From Schoenoplectus triqueter (lineage: Eukaryota; Streptophyta; Magnoliopsida; Poales; Cyperaceae), in NCBI GenBank assembly GCA_964058805.1, contig CAXKVV010002027.1, positions 1 through 27,506 of the forward strand: a stretch of 27,506 bases of DNA, in the 5' to 3' direction. Each line of letters starts with the position of its first letter. Position 1 is the stretch's first letter. The notes below the pieces were generated by a model. That model saw only the letters and a list, made by a program, of their open reading frames with translations, searched no databases and was not told the DNA's origin. This document shows, in pieces, positions 1 through 10,025 of this stretch. The position numbers and the translations under genes are program-made.

Positions 1-554
1 AACACACAATAAAATTTGCAGAGAAATCTTGAAGTGCAATTTTCCAAAATATACAATTTGTAGTGCAAAAGATTTGGGCCTATCTTATATAAATAAGTGG
101 TTCATCAAGAAGATAAAAATTCAAAGGAAAAAAACAAATACACACAAAAGATTCCCCCAAAATCAAGATCAAAATCCTCTACTTGAGCACCAACAACTCA
201 ATTAGAACAGGCGAAGAACCCCCGTTTTCACCTAAAAGAAAATTTAGATGTCTAATAGAATGAAAAAGGAAAAAAAAAATCAAAATCGCTATATTCCCCA
301 CCTAGAACAAGCATCAAATTCTTCACATGAGCTTCTTCAAGCTCAATCCAAGCAAAAGCGGGCAAACAAGCTACTCCCAATAGATTAATCGGTGAAGTTC
401 AGCTCAGGTCACGACTGTGATTCACTGGGGAAACGAAACCAACCGCTTTAAAAACAAAGGCAGCTTTCTCTCTCTTCTCTCTGTCTCTCTGTCTGAGAGC
501 AGCTTGCTCCTCTCTCTTAATCTTTTTTCCTGCGGGCTGAAGGGTTCCTCTTCC
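1..554 (-). other. Candidate 5' leader / first intron of a gene running off the left edge
   Basis: Read on the minus strand this stretch follows a TATA box and a CRE-type element. It begins with a GA-rich tract (about 470-520) typical of plant 5' leaders and contains GT donor-like sites, but no open frame of useful length. I therefore read it as leader plus possible intron of a gene whose coding part lies beyond position 1. The only protein-like frames are very short. It could equally be an old promoter fragment with no gene left. Confidence 0.3.
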
Positions 555-583
555 TGATTTGACACACAGTGTGGTGTGCTTGG

Positions 584-608
584 TTTTATATGCATCAAGA
601 TGACGTCA
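584..608 (-). promoter_or_regulatory. TATA box and TGACGTCA (CRE/bZIP) element, minus strand
   Basis: On the minus strand a TATAAAA box (584-590) lies 10 bp downstream of a perfect TGACGTCA palindrome (601-608), the classic binding site for bZIP factors of the TGA/CREB type. A transcript would start near 555-560 and run left into the GA-rich leader. The order CRE, TATA, purine-rich leader supports a real minus-strand promoter. Activity is inferred only. Confidence 0.4.
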
Positions 609-1953
609 CTACAGTATTATGTGATCATGCTATTTATGTCGTATTATTAATTATTAATCATGTACTTGGTTACTCGGATTTAGAAAGTAGATTTGACGGT
701 GAGCCCGGATTCTCTGCATCTTCTTCCAGCAGTAATTTGTATAGTAATAAGTTTGTGATTCAGAAAACGTTTGGCGGGATCAAAAATTTGACATTCGGAT
801 ATATAATATGAGTATAATTCGGTAATAGTTTGTTTAATAGAATATAAATAAAATATTAAAAATATATTAAAAACTACAAAATAATATATATTGTGTTTTT
901 TTGTCGAATAATTCGCGAATAAAATATTTTTTCGACAAAAAACGCACTGTATATTAAACTGAAGAATTATTCATGAAACATCCGGCTATGAGTGAAAAAA
1001 TAATTATTCGCGAATAATTCGCGAGTGTTGTTACTATGGTAATTTGTATTTTAGCCCGATTATTAAAACTCAGATAACAAATATTATTATATTATTATAA
1101 AAATATTTTATATTATATTTTACAATAATTTATAAAGGTCTCATATTTATCTAAAATATAAAAATAATTTTTCATTAATTTTACTATACTTTATTTTATT
1201 TTAGAGTTCTAATAATAAATAAATGAGACAAAAAAAATATATTTTGATATTTTACATTTTTATTTTTAATTATAAAAAATGAGTAAATTAGTTTGTTTAT
1301 ATGATACTAGCCCAACTTAATTAACTCTATAATTATAATCCTAACTAATTCACTAACAATTGATTATAGTTCTAACTAGCTCTCTAATAATTAGTTATTT
1401 ACAATTAATTTATAATTATAATAAATTATCTTTCTAATTATCTTTCTGATTCTTCGGTATTTATTGAACTGGATCTATGTCGTTATGTCTTATATAATAT
1501 TTATTATTCAACTTATATTAGTGTACTTTTGTATTTTTTTTAGTATGTAATAATACTATACCGTATAAAGTAAGGATATATTTTTGTAAGTTTGTATAAA
1601 ATATTGTTCTCTTTGATTTGAAATATCATTTAATCTTATTTTGGATTTCTGTCATGATAAAAGATCACAAGTCAAATATATTGATCAGATTAATAATATT
1701 TAGAACTTCTAATATTACTAAAGTAAAAGATAACACATAAAATATCTTCTTATAAAGATTCACTTTATTCAAAGAGAGTTTTTTTTAACTATATAATCAT
1801 TTGAAAGAAAGTTATTTTTTAATTCATAATTATGGTAAAAAAATAATATAACTACTTGTGTAGTAAAATCATATGAGGAATTAATTTGGATAAGGTATAA
1901 TTTAATCATTATAAAAGGTTATCCTTATCCATGCTTAAGAATAATCATAATAA
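609..1953. other. AT-rich intergenic stretch without genes
   Basis: Very AT-rich DNA with stops in all frames. The only structure I see is the palindrome cluster at 895-1024, described separately. The short plus-strand open frame at 569-811 starts over the minus-strand promoter and has no recognisable domain, so it is not annotated. Confidence 0.6.
895..1024. repeat. Palindrome cluster with three TTCGCG cores
   Basis: A 12-bp arm TTTTTTGTCGAA (897-908) pairs with TTCGACAAAAAA (931-942), with TTCGCGAA (912-919) in the loop. About 90 bp on, ATTATTCGCGAATAAT (1003-1018) is a perfect 16-bp palindrome, and a third TTCGCG follows at 1018-1023. In a background almost devoid of CG this clustering is notable. 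It may be a small inverted-repeat element or a protein-binding cluster upstream of the minus-strand promoter. Confidence 0.45.
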
Positions 1954-2931
1954 TGTCACACCCCAAAATAAATAAATCGGATTAGGGATGATTAATCCTG
2001 CCACGTACGCACGACGAGACGTGTATACAAAAGACTAAATGAATAAAAGAAGGCAACACAGAATAAATAAAATAATAATAATAATATAAAATAATATACA
2101 GTCCAGAATAAACAAAATAAGAGTACAATGCCGACATCAGCGGGGCTGACTCTATCAGAATGGGCAATAAAATCTCTCAAATAAAAACCCCAAAGAAAGA
2201 AACTAAAACCTAAAATTCGATGGATCCTAATCAACTACCTTGCTCACATGCGGATGCAACAAAACATCTCTGTCACCACACAGGACTGCACCTAGCACTC
2301 TCTCTAAGAAAAAATCATGTACCTGTAAACCTGAATCCCACAACCACCGTGGAAATGTGAGTAATTTAAAAATTATTCAGTATAGATTTAGATCCAATCT
2401 TAAAATTTAATCTTTTTTCGTAGGCTGGACTCAAATAATTTATGATTATATTTATATTTTTATGTATATGTTAAGAAATCCACCTAAATGCTATGATATG
2501 AAATGATAAGGGAACCAAAAATAGAAAATATATGGAAATAATGTGATATAATATATAATATGAGAGGGAAATACCCGAAATAAATATCCAATTTGTAAAT
2601 TACCAGATCTATCTCAAGTGAGCGCCACCAGCGACCCAACATACGAACTTGAGCCTTGCCTAAGTGGGCGTCACCGGCGACCCAACTTACAAACTTATGA
2701 CTTTATGTTTATGCAGCGCCAATGCCGCATAAACGAACAATTCGTGCTCCCGAGGCGATAACGTCCTAGGAGAGTGAGCATGCAAAAATACGTATTCTAG
2801 TTTGCTAAATATGGTAATTCACCTTACAATATAAAAACAAACGGATTATTGTATGACTTCAATTGCCATATCGCCAAAAGGAGATAACTATCCGTATAAT
2901 GATAAAATAGAATATAATAACAAAAGGGATC

Positions 2932-3003
2932 CTCTCTGTACCAACTAGGGTCAAAGGAGAGTTTCCGACTTTCTCTGTACCAACCAGGGGCCAAAGGAGA
3001 AAG
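2932..3003. repeat. Two stem-loops with a shared loop, copy A
   Basis: Two hairpins lie side by side. The first has stem CTCTC/GAGAG (2932-2936 with 2957-2961), the second CTTTCTC/GAGAAAG (2969-2975 with 2997-3003). Their loops are nearly the same, TGTACCAA followed by an AGGG..CAAAG stretch. The stems differ in sequence but each pairs perfectly. Copy B keeps the pair at 8974-9046. Confidence 0.6.
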
Positions 3004-3933
3004 CCCTTCGGACATCCCGAGATTTCAAATAAGCCGGATATATAAAATAATATAATAAAAATGAAATAGCATTCAGACTCAAATATGGTCGCCCACACTA
3101 AACACTGAAAGCCATTTCAATCCTATTCGCTCAATTAAATTTGGAATTAAATCATATACTAAATAATAATTAATATAATATTGATCAAAAAATAAAACAC
3201 TCCGGCGCTACTGAACCCGTCAAATGATGAGGTCGGTGGATAACCGACAGCCAGAGGTGCATAGTGTATATACATACCAATGGGTCACACGAGCCGATTT
3301 GACACCGCACGTAACCACATTGGTCTGATTACATAAGATAACCTCAAACTGAGATCACCTAACTCGCCTCTCAGCACTCTCATATATTTAATGCATGATT
3401 AACTATCTAACTTAATTGCTAATTAGTGATAGTAATAGTATATATCCTAATAATTATAATCTATAATTTTGTTATTTTAATTCTAATCTAATCCTATCTC
3501 GAGACTACTTCTCGAGTCCTACTCCTATCCTACCTACATGTAGAATGACATGCGAATGCGGGTAAACCCCAAAGATGCTGGTCAATTACTGTATGCAATG
3601 ACAGTTCAAATTAATTTCTAAACAAGTTTGATTAGAAAATACCGTAATTCAGTTTATTCTTAAAAATATTTTATTTTCGGTTTGGGTTCCTATTTCTAAA
3701 GAAAGAAAATTAAATCCCAGGAATCCATACCTGAGAGTGCTGGTGAGGATCACAGAGTCGCTCTACTCCGGAGGCAGGTAACCCGTCTCGGGGTCAGCGT
3801 GATTTATTTTTAAGTGTTTGTTAGTTTTACGAAAATTAGTTTATAATTAATATTTAATTATAGACGATGTTTTGATTAACGTTCGTTCAGGTTTTAACGT
3901 CTTTTTCTTAAAAATTCGGCAGCATCTCTGTTG

Positions 3934-3941
3934 TATTTATA
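3934..3941 (-). promoter_or_regulatory. TATA box of LTR-like copy A
   Basis: CCTATAAATACAAC on the minus strand. The same box occurs at the homologous place in copy B (10018-10025), while flanking bases have drifted. A candidate splice donor, CTCAG followed by GTATGG, lies about 200 bp downstream near 3732 and is also kept in copy B near 9746. Confidence 0.5.
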
Positions 3942-5208
3942 GGTGTCAGAATTTTTAATTAACGTGATTATCTTCATTTTACAGTGTTTGTAATGTTAGT
4001 CACTTTTATACGTCTTTTGTTAAGGTATTCAGGATTCATTAATTAGATCAAATAATTGTGTTACATATTTATCGTTAATCCCTTTTGTTTTGTTTAAGTT
4101 ATGAAACTGTCTTCTTAGGTGTTTATAATTTTATTGTATTTTCGTTGAGTTTCAAGTTACGGGGTTCAATCGTGCGAATTCGATAAATGGCAGAAAAATT
4201 AGAAAAAAAAATTACACAGACACACATGATTATAAGCAACAATTCCTTACTTTATTTTATTCATACAATTTCGATTACATTTACAATTACATCGGATTGA
4301 AAGAAACTCCAAAAATTAAAATTAAACGAAATAGAGAAATTGATTAATATATATTATTTATTTCTAATTTTCTTTTTATTTAAAAATAGAGAAATTAATT
4401 AATATATAAACTTTTATAATAATTAATTATCATATATTAATTATTTATCACTAATTATTTAATCATTTTATTATATTCTTTAAATCCTATATTTTATTTA
4501 TCTTATATATTAATATTATTTTATAAATTAAAAATTAGGTTTTATAAAAGTAAAATAAAATAGAAAGAAAATAAAATAAAAATAAAAGAAACTGAATTAA
4601 TTAAAATAATTATTTTTATTTTATTAATGTGTTGTTATTTTAATGAACGAGATCAGAGGTTGACTCGATATCATTGTATTTGTTTGGTATTTTAAATTTT
4701 ATGGCAGATATTATAATCATTTTCTATTTCTTTAAGTTTACATAATAGTCCATAGATACCGTCAACCTTTCGGGGCGGCTTCCAATAATTTGTCAGTTTT
4801 GTTTAATTATTCACTTTTATTATCTTGGGACATTTTAATTTTTGGGCATACTTTAATTATTTCTAATCCTAATTAATAGTTCAAGTTGATTAGGTTGAAT
4901 TATCGGCCCAATAAGTCAATTTAAATCTGACTAATAGAAATAGACCTAATCCATTAACTAAAAGTCAATTATTCCTTATTAGTCCATTTATTTCCCTAAA
5001 TCCAATATTTTCATTCCAACCCATTTAAATTTTGATCTAACCAACCCATCTTTCAATTTGACCACATTTGGACAGTCTAAGCAACAAAATCCAACTCGAC
5101 AGAATAATTAAACAAGCCAAGTAACAGGTCAGTAAAACAACAAAAACAGAATAGGGCCCAAGGATGTACCAGTAACTGGTGCGGCCATACAACCATCAAG
5201 ACACAAAG

Positions 5209-5365
5209 CATGATGATGATGATGATGAGATGATGATAATGATAATGAGACAATAATGATAATAATAAAATAACAAAAGAGACAATAATGATAACAATAA
5301 AAATAAAAATAACAAAAGAGACAATAATGATAAAAATAAAATGAAGATAATAATGATAATAATGA

Positions 5366-5397
<32 letters not shown>

Positions 5398-5440
5398 CAA
5401 AAATGATAAGGATGATAACATGATGATGATGTAGTGATAA
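5209..5440. repeat. ATG/ATA trinucleotide microsatellite with a nested longer repeat
   Basis: Runs of TGA/GAT triplets flank a middle part in which a unit of about 45 bp, containing GAGACAATAATGATAA and AAATAACAAAA, recurs. On the minus strand this makes long serine- and histidine-rich frames, which are artefacts of the triplet repeat. Confidence 0.85.
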
Positions 5441-6628
5441 AAATAATCATCAAAACACCAGCTACCTCCAAAGGCTGATGGTGTATAGATATTGGATTGA
5501 TCTGTTTATAAGTCCATAATCTGACAAACTAAAGGTGCTGAACTGATCTGTTTGTAGGTTCATCCTCTAGTACGCCTACCTTAATGTTGAACCGGCTCAC
5601 TTCGAGTTTAATTTTGTGTGTATGGTGATCATGGGTTTACGAATCCGCTGAATGCTTAGAATTCGTGATCTTGAAGATCAATAAGATGATCATATGGGTT
5701 ATATCAATTATCTTCTGATACATGGGTCTTGAATTATCATATTTTAAGTTCACGACCTGACTAGTAAGATTGAACTGATCTGTTTGTAAGTTCATCCACT
5801 AACACACTTGCCTCAATGTTGAGTTGGCTCAGTGCTTCATGTTCAACTTTGTGTGCGTAGTGATCCTAGATTTATGAATTCGCTCAGTGCTTGGAATTCG
5901 TGACTTAGAAGATCAATAAGATGTGCATGCGGGCTATATCCGATAATCTTATGATTTACCAACCTCAATATCGACTGGCATAGCGCATCAAGTCGGATTT
6001 TGTGTGATTGGTCATTGACTAGGAAGATTGAACTGATATGTTTGTAAGTTCATCTTCTAGATCAATAAAGGTTGAGCTGATCTGTTTGTAAGCTCATCAT
6101 TCATAGAGATTGATCTGATCTGTTTGTAAGATCATCTCCTGGTATAATAAAGATTGAACTGATCTGTTTGTAAGTTCGTCTTTCACTATTCCATAAAGAT
6201 TGAACTGATATGTTTGTAAGTTCGTCTTTTACTATCTCATAAAGATTGAACTGATCTGTTTGTAAGTTTATATTTTACTATCTCATATGGATTGAACCGA
6301 TCTGTTTGTAAGTTTGTCCTTCACTATTCACGTAAATTGAACTGGTCTGTTTGTAAGTTCATCATGTTTCTCAATGACTTCCGACCACTTGACCACTTGA
6401 CCGTTGTTTAACTATTGTATTTATTTTCCCCTTTCAAGAACAAGAGCCCAGGGTAATTAATGTGGGGACTTACGCCCATCAGAATCTATAAGAACTCAGA
6501 ATCTCTAAAACCCATAAATGTGCATTCCATGTTCATAATATACCCTCCCTAATGCACGCTTAGAGTGATCTCTGTATCCTTCTTCCGCAATCCATCGCCC
6601 CGCAGCGGGGAGGCGCGAAAAAAAGGGT
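5441..6628 (+). repeat. Dispersed repeat R1, long copy
   Basis: This segment has an inverted partial copy at 17519-17894. Shared landmarks are the end GGGTCGCACA, the stretch CTTCTTCCGC.ATCCATCGCC near 6580, the GTGCATTCC motif near 6520, and GCCCAGGGTAATTAA near 6450. Both copies lose homology exactly outside GGTCGCACA, so that is a true element end at about 6628. The left end is lost near the microsatellite. R1 sits within copy A and is absent from the matching part of copy B. Its class is unknown: it codes for nothing visible and is dominated by an array of hairpins. Plus is given as its transcript strand because G-U wobbles in the stems pair only when that strand is RNA. Confidence 0.6.
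5493..6361 (+). repeat. Array of eleven 24-nt stem-loops with a constant loop
   Basis: Eleven copies of a 6-12-6 hairpin start at 5493, 5539, 5771, 6029, 6073, 6111, 6155, 6201, 6247, 6293 and 6338. The 12-base loop is GATCTGTTTGTA with few changes. The commonest stem is TGAACT/AGTTCA. At 6073 it is TGAGCT/AGCTCA, at 6111 TGATCT/AGATCA, and at 5493 TGGATT/AGTCCA (one wobble). Other changes, at 5539, 6155, 6201 and 6247, leave wobble pairs; the hairpin at 6293 has two wobbles and one mismatch. The last eight are spaced 38-46 bp. Confidence 0.85.
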
Positions 6629-7144
6629 CGCACAAAAACAAAGGCAGTAAGGTTCTTATGTGGTATCGGATCAGCAATAACCTCGCACAAAGGTGGTTGT
6701 ACAACCAAAAACGCAGAAACCAACACATACAAAAGGGCCAGACAACCCTCTACTTCACTAGTACCGATGATACGAGTGTACCAAAGGTACTACCAGTACC
6801 CATCAAGTCAACCCACAACAAAAGCAAATCAACCAAAGAGAAAAAGGGCCAGGTTTACCAATAACATATCCAAGGGCCAAGGGCAATAGTTCAGGTCACA
6901 GAATCAACAAATCAACACAGGGATTTCACAAAACAAACCAACTTTTGAGACAAAATAACAAGCATACTAGTACAGTCCAAACCAACACAGAGATGTCACA
7001 AACAGTTAGATCAGCACAGACCCAGTCTCGGATCACACCAACTTGTGGTGGATCGCAAGAACTAGGTGGTGCCACACACATCAATTTGCCAACAAACAAA
7101 ATAACAACAATCAAATCAACCATAAAAAAAAATACCAGATCTAG
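6629..7144. other. CA-rich non-coding stretch, probable remainder of copy A
   Basis: Repetitive CA- and ACCA-rich DNA with several GTACC/GGTAC motifs (ACTAGTACCGATGA, AAAGGTACTACCAGTACC). Its style matches 11100-11880 in copy B. The short open frames on both strands show no domain. I take it as the far part of copy A, cut at 7144 by the start of copy B. Confidence 0.45.
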
Positions 7145-7756
7145 TGTCACACCCCAAAATAAATAAATCGGATTAGGGGCGATAATCCTGCCACGTACGC
7201 ACGATAAGACGTGCGTACGTAAGGCTAAATGAGATAAATAAATAAATCAACACAAATTAAATAAAATAATAATAAATAATAATACATGACTATACAGTCC
7301 GGAATGAACAAATGTGTACAACACCTGCATCAGCGGGGCTGGCTCCATCGGAATGGGCAACATACGTCTCAAATAAAACCCTAAAAGAAATAATAAAAAA
7401 CCTGAAACCCGATAAGAACCTAAACGACTACCCACTCACATGCAGATGTGGCGAAACACCTCTGTCATCGCGTAAGACTGTCCCTAATACTCTCTCCAAA
7501 AAAATCTCGCACATATAAATCTGAATCCCACAACCATCGTGGAAACATGAATAATTTAAAAATTACTTAGTATTGATTTAGATCCAGTCTTATGATTTAA
7601 TCTTCTTTTCTAGACTGGATCCAAATACCGACACTGATGTTTTACATGCAATATAATAATAATTTATAAATATAATTATATTTTATGCACATTTGAGAAA
7701 TTCACTTAGATGTTATGATATAATATGAGAAGAGAACCCAAAATAGAAACTCTGTG

Positions 7757-7760
<4 letters not shown>

Positions 7761-7792
<32 letters not shown>
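7761..7792. repeat. (TA)n microsatellite at the MITE junction
   Basis: Uninterrupted TA dinucleotides ending at TATAGAGTGG, the first bases of the fold-back element. It probably expanded from the AT-rich target still visible in copy A, and it hides any target duplication. Confidence 0.9.
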
Positions 7793-7795
<3 letters not shown>

Positions 7796-8201
7796 TGGAG
7801 ATAGCGTGAGCTTAAGCTCACGGAGGCCTTCCGTGAGCTTAACTAAAAAAACATATTAAATTATCTTAAAATTTTAATTTATCATTCTCATTAAATTCTT
7901 TATATGAAAATCTCATGGGATGCAAAAATTTGGAGCGTTTTGAGCTTTTTAAGTCACCGTTTTTAATTTTTGAAAATCAGCTCTAAAAATAATAATAATA
8001 TATTCAATACTTGAACATCATTTTCAAAAATTAAAAACGGCGACTTAAAAAGCTCAAAACGCTCCAAATTTTAGCATCCCATGAGATTTTCATATAAAGA
8101 ATTTAATGAGAATGATAAATTAAAATTTCGAGATGATTTAATATGTTTTTTGAGTTAAGCTCACGGAAGGCCTCCGTGAGCTTAAGCTCATGCTATCTCC
8201 A

Positions 8202-8204
<3 letters not shown>
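7793..8204. mobile_element. Fold-back MITE 1 (412 bp)
   Basis: Nearly perfect inverted arms of about 185 bp (7793-7977 and 8020-8204) enclose a loop of about 42 bp. The tips read GAGTGGAGATAGC and GCTATCTCCACTC. Just inside each tip is a further palindromic block, GTGAGCTTAAGCTCAC followed by GGAGGCCTTCC and again GTGAGCTTAA. There is no coding capacity. Long arms fit a Mutator-like or other non-autonomous TIR element. Only a few differences separate the arms, which suggests a fairly recent insertion. Flanking microsatellites prevent a target-duplication call. Confidence 0.88.

Positions 8205-8255
<51 letters not shown>
8204..8255. repeat. Compound palindromic microsatellite (CT)n(AT)n(AG)n
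   Basis: A CT run, an AT run and a GA run follow each other without interruption between the two MITEs. As (CT)n pairs with (AG)n and (AT)n with itself, the whole 52 bp is one self-complementary cruciform-forming block. Confidence 0.9.
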
Positions 8256-8652
8256 TCCGACTACGGTGCTTTGCAAAGCACAAAGACGATGTGTGTTTTG
8301 CGCTCTATTTTTAATTTCAAGTCAGAAATAATCAATCTGAACCGTTCAATCTAATCTTCATATCAAAATCTATTACTAAATCAAATTTTAGAATTTTTAG
8401 AATTTTTTTACTATTTTTTCTGACGAGGAGAAAATGACTTGATTTGAGAATTCTGGTTCATCTAAAAATGACGATTTCCCCCCTATCCAAAAAAATAGCA
8501 AATAAATTTCAAAAAATATAAAATTTGGTTTACTAATATATTTTGATATGGAGATTAGATTGAGCGGTTTGGATCGATCATTTCTGACTTAATTAAAAAA
8601 AGAGCGCAAAGCACACAATGCTCTTGTGCTTTGCATAACACCATTGTTCGAG
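8256..8652. mobile_element. Fold-back MITE 2 (about 395 bp)
   Basis: Imperfect inverted arms: ATGCAAAGCAC-like tips, then the GCGCTCT, AAGTCAGAAAT.ATC and CTCAATCTAAT blocks recur in reverse order at 8520-8640. The arms have diverged more than those of MITE 1, so this one is probably older. No open frame. The exact ends are uncertain by several bases because the left end abuts the microsatellite. Confidence 0.75.
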
Positions 8653-8973
8653 ATTGAATCACTCGTAATAATTATCCAATTTATAAAGTACCATATCTAT
8701 TCCAAGAGGGCACCACCAGCATACCCAACTTATGAACTTAATATTTTATGTTTATGCGATGTCAATACCGCATAAACGCATAATTCGGGCTCCCGGGGTG
8801 ATAACGCCCTAATAGAGTGAGCGTGCAAAAACACATACTCTGGTTTGCTAAATCTGGTAATTCACCTTATAAAATAAAAGCAAATGGATTATAGTATGAC
8901 TTCAGTTATCATATCGCCAAAAAGAGATAATTACCCGTGAAATGACAAAATTAATATAATAACAAATGAAAGC

Positions 8974-9046
8974 CTCTCTGTACCAACCAGGGGCCAAATG
9001 AGAGTTTCTGACTTTCTCTGTACCAATCATGGGCCAAAAGAGAAAG
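8974..9046. repeat. Two stem-loops with a shared loop, copy B
   Basis: Counterpart of the pair at 2932-3003: stem CTCTC/GAGAG (8974-8978 with 9000-9004) and stem CTTTCTC/GAGAAAG (9012-9018 with 9040-9046), both with TGTACCAA at the start of the loop. All four arms are intact although loop bases have changed between the copies. Confidence 0.6.
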
Positions 9047-10017
9047 CCTTTCGGACTTACCAAGATCTCAAATAAGTCAGCTAAATAAAATAATATAATA
9101 AACAAAGTAAAATCCATACTCGAATATGGTCGTCCACACTAAACACTGAAAGTCATGTCCATCCTAATCGCTCAATTAAATTTGAAAATAATTCATAAAT
9201 AAAATAATAATAATATAATATTGATCAAAAGTAAAACACTCTAGCGCCGTCGAACCCGTCAAGTTACGGGATCGGTGAATGACTGACATACAAAGGTGCG
9301 TAGTGTATACTCAGACCAAGGGGCTCCACAGGAAAATTAGTTTACCGAATGTAACCCGTTGGTCTGGTTATACAAGACAATCTCAGACTGAGATCACTCG
9401 GCCCACCTCTCAGCACTCTCTCATGTCTTTAATGCATGATTAACTATCTCACTTAATTATTAATTTGTGATAATAATAGTATTTACCCAAATAATTATAA
9501 TCTATAATTTTATATTTTAAATCCTATCTGCTCCTATCTCGGGACTAGTTTCTGAGTACAACTCATATCCTATCTACGTGCAAATGTGATGGTCAGTTAC
9601 CGGATGCATATGGCAGATCAAATTTGGTCTCTAAATATTATTTGTTCAAAGAAAAACCATAATTCAGTTTAATTTTTGAAAATAATTCATTTCGGTTTGG
9701 GTTCCTAATCTGAAGAAAGAAAATCGAATCCCAGAAAATCGTACCTGAGAATGCTTGTGAGGATCGCGGAGTCGCTCTACTCCAGAGGTAGTACGCTCGC
9801 CTCGGGATTGGCGTCTGCGTATACGAGGTCGGGATCGACCTCATACTCCACGAGTAGATCCAAATCGACTATATCATCTATTATTAATTTAAATTAAGCG
9901 TTTGTTAGTTTTTATGTGATTTAGTTCATAATTAACAATTAAATATAGCGGCTATTTAATCATTTTTCGTTCGGATTTTATTGTCTTTTTTTTTTAAATT
10001 TGGCAACATCTTTGTTG

Positions 10018-10025
10018 TATTTATA
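10018..10025 (-). promoter_or_regulatory. TATA box of LTR-like copy B
   Basis: CCTATAAATACAAC on the minus strand, identical to the box in copy A, followed on the minus strand by a GATGTTGCC stretch matching GATGCTGCC in copy A. It supports minus-strand transcription of this repeat family. Confidence 0.5.

Larger units (their letters stand above)
1954..5190 (-). mobile_element. LTR-like repeat, copy A
   Basis: The sequence starts TGTCACACCCC at 1954 and is homologous over about 3.2 kb to 7145-11100 (copy B). Shared landmarks include the terminus, the GCGACCCAAC and CGCATAAACG stretches near 2640-2740, the hairpin pair at 2932-3003, TTAATGCATGATTAACTATCT near 3390, and a TATA box on the minus strand at 3934-3941. 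Read on the minus strand the element ends GGGGTGTGACA, as many plant Ty3/gypsy LTRs do, with the TATA box about 2 kb upstream of that end. I therefore infer a minus-strand LTR or solo LTR. No gag-pol is present. The right boundary is unclear because repeat R1 and a microsatellite interrupt it. Confidence 0.6.

Noticed and set aside
5077..5471. Long Ser/His/Ile-rich open frames on the minus strand
   Set aside because: They are produced by the ATG/ATA trinucleotide repeat read on the opposite strand; no domain or start context.
6155..6361. CRISPR-like regular array of 24-nt repeats about 46 bp apart
   Set aside because: The spacers are themselves similar to each other, the repeats vary in their stems, and the context is plant transposon DNA.
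6505..6864. Overlapping frames on both strands at the R1 end
   Set aside because: They cross the R1 end into unrelated CA-rich sequence, so they cannot be one conserved gene.
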